From Sphingomonas ginsenosidivorax (GTDB lineage: Bacteria > Pseudomonadota > Alphaproteobacteria > Sphingomonadales > Sphingomonadaceae), in assembly GCF_007995065.1 (NCBI RefSeq), contig NZ_VOQR01000001.1:1553001-1617000 (forward strand): 64,000 nt of DNA, in the 5' to 3' direction. How positions within the stretch are numbered: position 1 is the first letter of the stretch; every line of letters starts with the position of its first letter. Made by a program: the position numbers and the translations under genes. Of the stretch, positions 20,852 to 28,718 are shown piece after piece. The notes below the pieces were generated by a model, which saw nothing but the letters and a program-made list of their open reading frames with translations, did no database searches and was not told the origin of the DNA.

Positions 20852-20888
20852 AGGCTTTGATGACGGCGGTGTACTCGACGAGGTATCA

Positions 20889-22139
20889 ATGACGGTCGAA
20901 ATCAACTTCGACGGCCTGATCGGCCCGAGCCACAATTATGCCGGGCTCAGCCCCGGCAACCTCGCCGCGACGCGCAACGCCGGCGCGGTCGCGCACCCGC
21001 GCGCCGCCGCGCTCCAGGGGATCGCGAAGATGCGCGCCAATCTCGACCTCGGCCTGACGCAGGGTATCCTGCTCCCGCATCCGCGGCCCGACCATCGCTG
21101 GCTGGCCGCGCTCGCGACCGGGTATGACGGCGCCCCCGGCCATCTCCAGGCGCAGGCGCTGTCGGCATCGGCGATGTGGGCTGCCAATGCCGCGACCGTT
21201 TCGCCCGCCGCGGACACGAGCGACGGCCGCTGCCACCTGACCGTCGCCAACCTGGCGACGATGCCGCATCGCAGCCACGAATGGCCCGCGACGCTGGCGC
21301 AGCTCGAGATCGCGTTCGCCGACCCGGCCTTCGCGGTCCACGCGCCCGTGCCCGCACCGTTCGGCGACGAGGGTGCCGCCAACCACATGCGGCTTTGCGA
21401 CGGCCCAGACGCGCCGGGCGTCGAGGTCTTCGTCTACGGCGTGTCGGGCGGCCCCTTCCCCGCGCGCCAGCACCGCGAGGCGAGCGAGGCGGTCGCGCGC
21501 GGGCACGGCCTGGATCCGGCCCGCACGCTGTTCGTCGCGCAGTCCGAGGCGGCGATTGCCGCGGGCGCGTTCCACAACGACGTCGTCGCGGTCGCCAACG
21601 ACCGCGTGCTGTTCGCGCACGAACAGGCATTCGCCGACAAGGATGACTTCTACGCCGACCTGGCCCGCGCGATGCCCGAGGTGGAGATCGTCGAGGTCCC
21701 CGCCGACCGCGTCAGCCTTGCCGACGCGATCTCCTCCTATCTCTTCAACGCGCAGCTCGTGACGACCCGCGACGGCCCGACGCTGATCCTCCCCGAGGAA
21801 GCCCGCGAGAACGCGGCGGTCTGGCGCTGGCTGCAGGATCATGTCGCCGGCAACGGCCCGATCCGCCGGCTGGAGGTCGTCGACGTCCGCGAATCGATGG
21901 CGAATGGCGGCGGCCCGGCGTGCCTGCGGCTTCGCGTCGTCTGCGATCCGGCGACCGTCGACCCGCGCTTCCTGGTCGACCACGCCAGGCTCGACCGGAT
22001 CGCCGCGATCGTCACTGCGCACTGGCCCGAAGCGATCGCGCCGCAGGACATAAGCAACGCGACGCTGGTCGCCGACATCGAACGCGCGCGCACCGCGCTG
22101 CTGGAATCGCTCGATCTTGTCGGGTTAATTTACAGTTAA
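20889..22139 (+). CDS. astB: N-succinylarginine dihydrolase
   Basis: Second step of the AST pathway: succinylarginine to succinylornithine, CO2 and two ammonia. The 416-residue product shows FDGLIGPSHNYAGLS at the N-terminus, FHNDVVAVAND (catalytic His) and GGGPACLRLRV with the nucleophilic Cys near residue 342, as in the guanidine-modifying superfamily. Spacing to astA is enlarged by repeat R5. Downstream lies a small membrane protein gene of unknown role. Confidence 0.95.
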   Translation: MTVEINFDGLIGPSHNYAGLSPGNLAATRNAGAVAHPRAAALQGIAKMRANLDLGLTQGILLPHPRPDHRWLAALATGYDGAPGHLQAQALSASAMWAANAATVSPAADTSDGRCHLTVANLATMPHRSHEWPATLAQLEIAFADPAFAVHAPVPAPFGDEGAANHMRLCDGPDAPGVEVFVYGVSGGPFPARQHREASEAVARGHGLDPARTLFVAQSEAAIAAGAFHNDVVAVANDRVLFAHEQAFADKDDFYADLARAMPEVEIVEVPADRVSLADAISSYLFNAQLVTTRDGPTLILPEEARENAAVWRWLQDHVAGNGPIRRLEVVDVRESMANGGGPACLRLRVVCDPATVDPRFLVDHARLDRIAAIVTAHWPEAIAPQDISNATLVADIERARTALLESLDLVGLIYS

Positions 22140-22204
22140 CCATTCCAAACCGCACAGAACTCACGCGTTTCCGCCACTGGCACGCGCGTTGCTTTGCGAC
22201 GGGC

Positions 22205-22423
22205 ATGTGGCACCGCTTCACCCGCCTGTTCGTCATCAAGACCAAGTTCGAGGCCTTCCTCGTGATCTACGGCCTTGGCCTAGGCGCGACCGAGCGTGGC
22301 GTTCACTATCTCCAGCAATATCCGGGATACGGCGGCTGGCTGCTGTTCGCCTGCTGCCCGGTCGCGGTGTTCATGGCGGGCGGGATGATCCTCGACACGC
22401 TTGATCGACGCTATCCCGACTGA
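22205..22423 (+). CDS. small membrane protein
   Basis: A 72-residue protein starting MWHRFTRLFVIKTKFEAFLVIYGLGLGATERG with one or two hydrophobic stretches (about 16-32 and 42-60) and the end GGMILDTLDRRYPD. Sphingomonads often carry such a short protein; I do not recognise a named family. I chose the ATG at 22205 because upstream codons lie in the sequence after astB. It precedes cysD by 67 bases on the same strand. Confidence 0.6.
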   Translation: MWHRFTRLFVIKTKFEAFLVIYGLGLGATERGVHYLQQYPGYGGWLLFACCPVAVFMAGGMILDTLDRRYPD

Positions 22424-22490
22424 CCGGCTTTTGCGCGCAACAGGATAAGTTGGTCGCTTACGCCCAAATGGTGCTTATCTGCGGTCGGAC

Positions 22491-23390
22491 ATGACCGCAC
22501 TGACCCACCTCCAGCGGCTCGAAGCCGAGAGCATCCACATCCTGCGCGAAGTCGTCGCCGAGGCCGAGCGCCCGGTGATGCTCTATTCGGTCGGCAAGGA
22601 TTCCGCCGTGATGCTGCATCTGGCAAAGAAGGCGTTCTTCCCCGCGCGCCCGCCCTTCCCGCTGCTCCACGTCGACACGACGTGGAAGTTCAAGGCGATG
22701 TACGACCTGCGCGACCGCGCCGCGGCGGAAGCCGGCATGGAACTGATCGTCCACACCAACCCGGAGGCGCGCGAACAGGGGATCAACCCGTTCGACCACG
22801 GCAGCCGCCACACCGACATGTGGAAGACCGAGGGGCTGAAGCAGGCGCTGACCGCGGGCGGTTACGACGCGGCGTTCGGTGGCGCACGCCGCGACGAGGA
22901 AAAGAGCCGCGCGAAGGAGCGCATCTTCTCGTTCCGCTCGGCCAGCCATGGCTGGGACCCCAAGGCGCAGCGCCCCGAGCTCTGGCGGCTCTACAATACC
23001 CGGATTGCGAAGAACGAGAGCATCCGCGTCTTCCCGCTGTCGAACTGGACCGAGCTCGACATCTGGCAGTACATCCTCGCCGAGGGGATCGAGATCGTCC
23101 CGCTCTATTTCGCCGCCCCGCGCCCGACGGTCGAACGCGACGGGATGCTGCTGATGGTCGACGACGATCGCTTCCGGCTGGAACCGGGCGAGGTGCCCGT
23201 CGACCGCTCGATCCGCTTCCGCACGCTCGGCTGTTATCCGCTGACCGGCGCCGTGGAGAGCGAGGCTGCGACGCTGTCCGAGGTCATCCAGGAGATGTTG
23301 CTGACCACCACCAGCGAACGCCAGGGCCGCGCGATCGACCATGACCAGGCCGCGAGCATGGAGAAGAAGAAGCGCGAGGGGTATTTCTGA
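22491..23390 (+). CDS. cysD: sulfate adenylyltransferase subunit 2
   Basis: The catalytic ATP-sulfurylase subunit, which makes APS from sulfate and ATP. The 299-residue product has the PP-loop [14 protein letters not shown] (32-45), the region [20 protein letters not shown], and the C-terminal [14 protein letters not shown] motif [22 protein letters not shown]. It is upstream of the fused cysNC gene, separated by repeat R6. Together they form the sulfate activation operon. Confidence 0.97.
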   Translation: MTALTHLQRLEAESIHILREVVAEAERPVMLYSVGKDSAVMLHLAKKAFFPARPPFPLLHVDTTWKFKAMYDLRDRAAAEAGMELIVHTNPEAREQGINPFDHGSRHTDMWKTEGLKQALTAGGYDAAFGGARRDEEKSRAKERIFSFRSASHGWDPKAQRPELWRLYNTRIAKNESIRVFPLSNWTELDIWQYILAEGIEIVPLYFAAPRPTVERDGMLLMVDDDRFRLEPGEVPVDRSIRFRTLGCYPLTGAVESEAATLSEVIQEMLLTTTSERQGRAIDHDQAASMEKKKREGYF

Positions 23391-23430
23391 TGGAACCGGT
23401 ATTCTTGCCCCCGACGTCGCTCCATCCACT

Positions 23431-23520
23431 CCGTCACCCTGAACTCGTTTCAGGGTCCATCTTGCCCCACGCGGGAACGCCCGTGGACGGATGGATGCTG
23501 AAACGAGTTCAGCATGACGG
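23431..23520. repeat. paired inverted repeat R6 between cysD and cysNC
   Basis: CCGTCACCCTGAACTCGTTTCAGGG and the mirror unit GATGCTGAAACGAGTTCAGC.. ending ATGACGG. The stem sequences match R2 nearly base for base. It sits inside the cysD-cysNC operon. Confidence 0.8.
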
Positions 23521-23541
23521 CGTATTTACAGAGATGGCGTC

Positions 23542-25455
23542 ATGACCGCCTACACCCCAGACACCCTCATCGCGTCGGACATCGACGCGTACCTCGAGAC
23601 GCACGCGCACAAGTCGATGCTGCGCTTCATCACTTGCGGGTCGGTGGACGACGGCAAGTCGACGCTGATCGGCCGGCTGCTCTACGATTCGAAGACGATC
23701 TTCGAGGACCAGCTCGCCGCGCTCGAAGCTGACAGCAAGCGCGTCGGCACGCAGGGGCAGAACATAGACTTCGCGCTGCTCGTCGACGGCCTCGCCGCCG
23801 AGCGCGAACAGGGCATCACGATCGACGTCGCCTATCGGTTCTTCTCGACCGACAAGCGCAAGTTCATCGTCGCCGACACGCCCGGGCACGAGCAATATAC
23901 CCGCAACATGGTCACCGGCGCCTCGACCGCCGACCTCGCGGTGATCCTGATCGACGCCCGGAAAGGCGTGCTGACGCAGACCCGTCGCCACAGCTATCTG
24001 GCGCACCTCGTCGGTATCCGCGAGATCGTGCTCGCGGTGAACAAGATGGACCTGGTCGGCCACGACCAGGCCGTGTTCGACGCGATCGTCGAGGACTATC
24101 GCGCGTTCGCGACGTCGATCGGCATCGCGCGCTTCACCGCGATCCCGCTGTCGGGGCTGACCGGCGAGAACGTCGCCGAACCCGCCGCGACGATGCCCTG
24201 GTATGCCGGCCCGCCGCTGCTGTCGCATCTCGAGACCGTCGCGATCGATGCCGATGCGCGGCACGCGAAGGCGTTCCGGCTGCCGGTGCAATGGGTCAAC
24301 CGGCCCGACCTCGATTTCCGCGGGTTCGCCGGCATGATCGCCAGCGGAATCGTCCGCCCCGGCGACGCTGTCCGGATCGTGCCCTCGGGCAAGACCACGA
24401 CGGTCGCGCGGATCGTCGCGATGGACGGCGACCGGGCCGAAGCCGTCGCCGGCGAATCGGTCACGCTGGTGCTCGCCGACGAGGTCGATTGCTCGCGCGG
24501 CGACGTCATCGCCGCCGCGGACGCGCCCCCTCAGGCCGCCGACCAGTTCCTCGCGACGATCGTGTGGATGTCCGACACCGCGCTCGTCCCCGGCCGCGGC
24601 TACATGCTGAAACTCGGCACGCAGGTCGTCGGCGCCACCGTGCAGTCGCCGCGCCACGTCGTCGACGTCAACACGCAGGCCGAGCTGTCCGCCAAGACGC
24701 TGACGCTCAACGATATCGGCGTGGCGGAGGTCTATACCGACCGCGCGATCGTGTTCGAGCCATACGCCGACGGCGCCGATCTCGGCGGCTTCATCCTGAT
24801 CGACCGCGCGACCAACGCGACGGTCGCGGCGGGCATGCTGCAATTCTCGCTCCGCCGCGCGCAGAACGTCCACTGGCAGTCGATCGACATCACGCGACAG
24901 GCCCACGCATTGCAGAAGGGCCAGCCGCCCAAGGTCCTGTGGTTCACCGGCCTGTCGGGCTCGGGCAAGTCGACGATCGCCAACCTGGTCGAGAAGAAGC
25001 TGTACGCGCTCGGCCGGCACAGCTTCCTGCTCGACGGCGACAATATCCGGCACGGGCTCAACAAGGACCTGGGCTTCACCGACACCGACCGCGTCGAGAA
25101 TATCCGCCGCGTGGCCGAGGTCGCCAGGCTGATGGTCGATGCCGGCCTGATCGTACTCACCGCGTTCATCAGCCCGTTCCGCGCGGAACGGCAGATGGTC
25201 CGCGACCTGCTCCCGCCCGGCGAGTTCGTCGAGATCTTCGTCGATACGCCGCTGGAGGTGGCCGAGTCGCGCGACGTGAAGGGCCTCTACGCCAAGGCGC
25301 GGACCGGGGAGATCGCGAACTTCACCGGCATCTCGAGCCCCTATGAGGCGCCCGAGACCCCCGACATCCGCGTCGACACACGCCGCGAGAGCCCGGAGGC
25401 GGCGGCCGAACGGATCGTCGAGCACATCATGGGCGTGTGGAGCCACGACCTTTGA
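23542..25455 (+). CDS. cysNC: bifunctional sulfate adenylyltransferase GTPase / adenylylsulfate kinase
   Basis: A CysN-CysC fusion of 637 residues. The N-terminal part (about 1-440) is the EF-Tu-like GTPase that drives APS formation: G1 GSVDDGKST (33-41), [12 protein letters not shown] and NKMDL. The C-terminal part is APS kinase, which phosphorylates APS to PAPS: P-loop GLSGSGKST (470-478), [16 protein letters not shown]. The fusion is common in alphaproteobacteria. It partners with CysD and its 3' end overlaps the cysQ start. Confidence 0.96.
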   Translation: MTAYTPDTLIASDIDAYLETHAHKSMLRFITCGSVDDGKSTLIGRLLYDSKTIFEDQLAALEADSKRVGTQGQNIDFALLVDGLAAEREQGITIDVAYRFFSTDKRKFIVADTPGHEQYTRNMVTGASTADLAVILIDARKGVLTQTRRHSYLAHLVGIREIVLAVNKMDLVGHDQAVFDAIVEDYRAFATSIGIARFTAIPLSGLTGENVAEPAATMPWYAGPPLLSHLETVAIDADARHAKAFRLPVQWVNRPDLDFRGFAGMIASGIVRPGDAVRIVPSGKTTTVARIVAMDGDRAEAVAGESVTLVLADEVDCSRGDVIAAADAPPQAADQFLATIVWMSDTALVPGRGYMLKLGTQVVGATVQSPRHVVDVNTQAELSAKTLTLNDIGVAEVYTDRAIVFEPYADGADLGGFILIDRATNATVAAGMLQFSLRRAQNVHWQSIDITRQAHALQKGQPPKVLWFTGLSGSGKSTIANLVEKKLYALGRHSFLLDGDNIRHGLNKDLGFTDTDRVENIRRVAEVARLMVDAGLIVLTAFISPFRAERQMVRDLLPPGEFVEIFVDTPLEVAESRDVKGLYAKARTGEIANFTGISSPYEAPETPDIRVDTRRESPEAAAERIVEHIMGVWSHDL

Positions 25456-26201
25456 CCGACAGCCCGCTTACCGACGCGCAGTTGGCGCGGTCGATCGCGC
25501 TCGAGGCCGGCGCGCTGCTGCAGGCGATTCGCGCGCGCGGCGATGCGTCGGGCAAGGCGCTGGGCGATATCGGCGACCGCGAGGCGAACGCGCTGATCGT
25601 CGCGCGGCTGCGCGCGGCGCGGCCCGACGACTTCATCCTGTCCGAGGAAGCGCTCGACGACCAGGCGCGCTGCGCCGCGAGCCGGGTGTGGATCGTCGAC
25701 CCGCTCGACGGCACGCGCGAATATGCCGAGGGGATCGACGACTGGGCGGTGCATATCGGGCTGGCGATCGACGGGCGTCCCCGGATCGGTTCGGTCGCGG
25801 TGCCCGCGCGCTGCGCGGTGCATACCACCGACGACGTCCATCTGCCGCTGCCGGCCCCCGCCAACCCGCCGCGGATGGTCGTCAGCCGCTCGCGCGCACC
25901 CGAGATCGCCAGGACCGTCGCGCTGGCGATGGGCACGCCGATGATCGCGATGGGATCGGCGGGTGCCAAAGCGATGGCGGTGGTCGACGGCCGCGCCGAG
26001 ATCTATCTGCACGACGGCGGGCAATATGAGTGGGATAATTGCGCCCCCGCCGCAGTCGCGCTCGCATCGGGTCTGCACGCGTCGCGAATCGACGGGTCGC
26101 CGCTCGTCTACAACTGCGCGGACCCGCTGCTGCCCGATCTGTTGATCTGTCGCCCGGAGCTTGCCGAGACGGTGCTCGCCGCGATCGCCTGCGCGCGTTA
26201 G
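25437..26201 (+). CDS. cysQ: 3'(2'),5'-bisphosphate nucleotidase
   Basis: An inositol-monophosphatase-fold phosphatase that hydrolyses PAP (and PAPS), matching the PAPS-producing genes upstream. The 254-residue product has EEA (metal site), [15 protein letters not shown] and [12 protein letters not shown], the latter being the last conserved metal/substrate motif. The GTG at 25437 overlaps cysNC by 19 bases. A TTG at 25452, overlapping the cysNC TGA, is an alternative start that removes five residues. Its stop codon overlaps the stop of the convergent Crp/Fnr gene. Confidence 0.9.
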   Translation: MEPRPLTDSPLTDAQLARSIALEAGALLQAIRARGDASGKALGDIGDREANALIVARLRAARPDDFILSEEALDDQARCAASRVWIVDPLDGTREYAEGIDDWAVHIGLAIDGRPRIGSVAVPARCAVHTTDDVHLPLPAPANPPRMVVSRSRAPEIARTVALAMGTPMIAMGSAGAKAMAVVDGRAEIYLHDGGQYEWDNCAPAAVALASGLHASRIDGSPLVYNCADPLLPDLLICRPELAETVLAAIACAR

Positions 26202-26932
26202 CGCGCATGCTCCAGATGCAGATAGCGGGTCGAGAAATCGGCGAGGTCGCGTAGCGCATCCCAGCGTGGAAAACTGATCCGCCGGCGATTGCGCGTGATC
26301 AGTCCGTCCGCTTCGAGCGACTTGATGGTCCGGTTGACGTGCACCGCGGTCAGCCCCAGCGCGTCGGCGAGCTGTTCCTGGCTCATCGGCAATTCATAGC
26401 CCTGGTCGCCGGCCAGCCCCAGCACGTCCAGCCGGACCGCGAACTCGCACAGCAGATGCGCGAGTCGCGACCGTGCGTCGCGCCTGCCGACGTTCAGCAC
26501 CCATTCGCGCGAGATCGACCCCTCGACCAGCGTGCTGACGAAGATCGCATTGCCGATCGCCGAGCGCGACCGGGCGAGGTTGCGCAGCGCGGTGCGCGGG
26601 ATCGTCGCGACGTCGGCGCGGGTCAGCGTCTGGACGTTATGATCGGCGATATCGAGGAACAGATGCTGGAAATCCAGCGCGTCACCCGGGATGTGCATCG
26701 ACACGATCTGGCGCATCCCCTGCCCCGTCAGCTTCTGTCGAAACGCGAACCCGGACAGCAGCACCGCGCACTGCTCGGGCGCCTCGCCCTCGCGCACCAG
26801 ATAGGCGGAGGGCTCGTAGGTCTTGAGCGTATGCGGCAGCGACAGCAGCGCTTCGCGATCGTCGGGCTGCAGGGGCGTGTGAATCTCGAGCTTGCGCACC
26901 ATGAGGGCAAGCGGACTGGCAAGGTCGGCCAT
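26198..26932 (-). CDS. Crp/Fnr family transcriptional regulator
   Basis: A 244-residue regulator with an N-terminal cyclic-nucleotide-like beta-barrel domain (about 15-130), a dimer helix, and a C-terminal winged HTH (about 165-225) containing MSQEQLADALGLTAVHVNRTIKSL. There is no Fnr-type cysteine cluster at the N-terminus, so it is not an Fe-S oxygen sensor. GGGAG upstream supports the start MADLASPLAL. An imperfectly centred but perfect 9-bp inverted repeat lies about 70-100 bases upstream of the start, possibly for autoregulation. Confidence 0.92.
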   Translation of the reverse strand: MADLASPLALMVRKLEIHTPLQPDDREALLSLPHTLKTYEPSAYLVREGEAPEQCAVLLSGFAFRQKLTGQGMRQIVSMHIPGDALDFQHLFLDIADHNVQTLTRADVATIPRTALRNLARSRSAIGNAIFVSTLVEGSISREWVLNVGRRDARSRLAHLLCEFAVRLDVLGLAGDQGYELPMSQEQLADALGLTAVHVNRTIKSLEADGLITRNRRRISFPRWDALRDLADFSTRYLHLEHAR

Positions 26933-27001
26933 GGGAATCTCCCGCGAAATTTGGGGCGGGAGCGCACGCATCTTCCGGCCGACGGCGCCCAGGGCTCGGC
27001 C

Positions 27002-27035
27002 ATCGATGCACCACCATAACATGGAATGCATCGAT
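27002..27035. promoter_or_regulatory. inverted repeat upstream of the Crp/Fnr regulator gene
   Basis: ATCGATGCA (27002-27010) and TGCATCGAT (27027-27035) are perfect inverted copies separated by 16 bases, 70 bases upstream of the regulator start. The arms do not match the usual Fnr/Crp half-site TTGAT. Candidate operator only. Confidence 0.4.
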
Positions 27036-27060
27036 CGTGCTTGCCTTATATGAGTCGCTG

Positions 27061-27438
27061 TCAGCGGCGACGGCGGTCGAGCGCGATCCCTGCCAGGTTC
27101 TGCGCGCGGCCGATCTGGCGGACGCGAACGCTCGCGAACCGGCTCGCCAGGTCCCGGAACCGGTCCCGGTACGCCTCCAGCTCGGGGGTCCTGCAGCGGC
27201 GCGTGCCGTTCGCCTGGCCGACGACGACCGCGGAGTCGCCGAGCAGCCGGACATCGCGTTCCCCCAGCGCCAGCGCGACCTGCAGCGCCGCGATCGCGGC
27301 AAGCCATTCGGCGTCGGTGTTGGACCCCTCGCCGAGGTCGTCGTCGACATAGGCGATGCCGCGGACGACGACGGCGGTCTCCAACCGGCCCGGATTGGGC
27401 CGGCAGCCGCCGTCGAAGAAGATCTTCGGGCTAGGCAT
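27061..27438 (-). CDS. RNase H-like protein
   Basis: A 125-residue RNase HI-fold protein. The catalytic acidic residues appear in order: Asp9 in FFDGGCRPNPG, Glu44 in NTDAEWLAAIAAL and Asp68 in LLGDSAVVV. RNase H cleaves RNA in RNA-DNA hybrids; these short single-domain proteins are usually annotated as reverse-transcriptase-like or RNase HI family. A fourth residue near the C-terminus is not obvious, so activity is uncertain. Its start overlaps the end of the YihY gene by eight bases. Confidence 0.82.
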   Translation of the reverse strand: MPSPKIFFDGGCRPNPGRLETAVVVRGIAYVDDDLGEGSNTDAEWLAAIAALQVALALGERDVRLLGDSAVVVGQANGTRRCRTPELEAYRDRFRDLASRFASVRVRQIGRAQNLAGIALDRRRR

Positions 27439-28636
27439 CGCGCGGCGGGCGCGCCGGGCGCGTCGTCCACGCCAGGATCGCGCCGGCGGTGAGCAGCAGC
27501 ACGCCGTTGCGCGCCGACCCGCGACGCAGCGCGCCGAGCCCGCCCGCGGTCAGCATCGTCGCCGGCACGCCGATCCGCGGACCGATCAACCGAGTCGCGA
27601 CCGCGACCTGGCCGCTGGTCGCGCGCAGACCGGCGGGTTTCGTCGCCGGTGTCGGGGCCGCAGCAATTGCGGGCCCGTCGACCACCGTGTCCGCCACCAC
27701 CGCGCCGCGCTGCCCCATCGGACGATCCGGCCCCGTCGTCGTATCCGCCGCGGTCTGGCGCTCGAGCTCCGAGTTCAGCTCGGCGCCGAGCAGGAACACA
27801 TAGGCGGACAGCCACAACCAGGTCAGCAGCACGATCACCGCGCTCAGCGAGCCATAGGTCGCGCCGTAATTTCCGAACCGCGACACGTAGAAGCCGAACG
27901 CCAGCGTCGCGGCGAGCCACACCAAGGTCGCCGCGACCGACCCCGGGGTCAGCCACGCCCATTTCGCCTTCTCGCGATTGGGCCCGAACCGATAGAGGCA
28001 CGCCGCCGCGGTCATCGCGATCAGCGCCAGCACCGCATAGCTGCTCAGCCGTATCGCGGTCAGCACGATCGCAGGCGCGCCCGGGATCAGCGCATCGAGC
28101 AGCGCGAACGCCGCGGTCGACAGCGCCGCGGTCAGCCCGAGCACCACCGCGCCCGCGGTGATCCCGAACGCGAGCAGGTTCAACGCGATGAACCCCCGCG
28201 TTTCGCGCTGTTCATAGGCGATGTTCAGTCCGGTGATCACCGACGACGCACCCTTGGTCCCGCCGTACAGCGCGATCCCCAGCGCGATGACGAGCCCGAA
28301 CCCCTTCTTGCCCTCCGACGTGCCGACGACGGTCGCCAGCTGGTCGCCGATCAGCCGTGCGGCGTCGTCGGGCAGCACACCGAACAGCGCGCGGATGTTC
28401 GCGACCACCGTGCCGGTGTCCGCGACGAGGCCATAGATCAGCACGATCGATGCGAGCAGCGGCACGATCGTGGTGAAGCCGTAGAACGCGATTCCCGCGG
28501 CGATCAGGCCGATATTGTCGTCGCTCGATTCGGCCCAAGCGCGTTTCATCACCTGCCACCAGGCGCCGCGAGACATCGCCAAGGGGCTGTCGGCCGCTCC
28601 GTCGCTGGCAGCGGGTTGGGCAAGCGTCGTCGTCAC
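27431..28636 (-). CDS. YihY/virulence factor BrkB family membrane protein
   Basis: An inner-membrane protein of 401 residues with about six transmembrane segments between residues 45 and 290. Family features are the IAFYGFTTIVPLLASIVLIYG segment at the N-terminus and LYGGTKGASSVITGLN, and the SLSAVIVLLTWLWLSAYVFLLGAELNSELE end of the membrane domain. A C-terminal tail of about 110 residues is rich in Ala/Thr/Pro and ends with one more hydrophobic stretch. I prefer the GTG at 28636 (VTTTLAQPAASDG) because upstream codons are not conserved. Function of the family is unknown. Confidence 0.9.
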   Translation of the reverse strand: MTTTLAQPAASDGAADSPLAMSRGAWWQVMKRAWAESSDDNIGLIAAGIAFYGFTTIVPLLASIVLIYGLVADTGTVVANIRALFGVLPDDAARLIGDQLATVVGTSEGKKGFGLVIALGIALYGGTKGASSVITGLNIAYEQRETRGFIALNLLAFGITAGAVVLGLTAALSTAAFALLDALIPGAPAIVLTAIRLSSYAVLALIAMTAAACLYRFGPNREKAKWAWLTPGSVAATLVWLAATLAFGFYVSRFGNYGATYGSLSAVIVLLTWLWLSAYVFLLGAELNSELERQTAADTTTGPDRPMGQRGAVVADTVVDGPAIAAAPTPATKPAGLRATSGQVAVATRLIGPRIGVPATMLTAGGLGALRRGSARNGVLLLTAGAILAWTTRPARPPRDA

Positions 28637-28718
28637 ATCAAATCCCCCGTCGTCCGTCCTTCCGACGGTCGGACCTGCCAGCAAACGCGGCAGGCGGCGC
28701 AAATGTCCGCGCCGGCGG

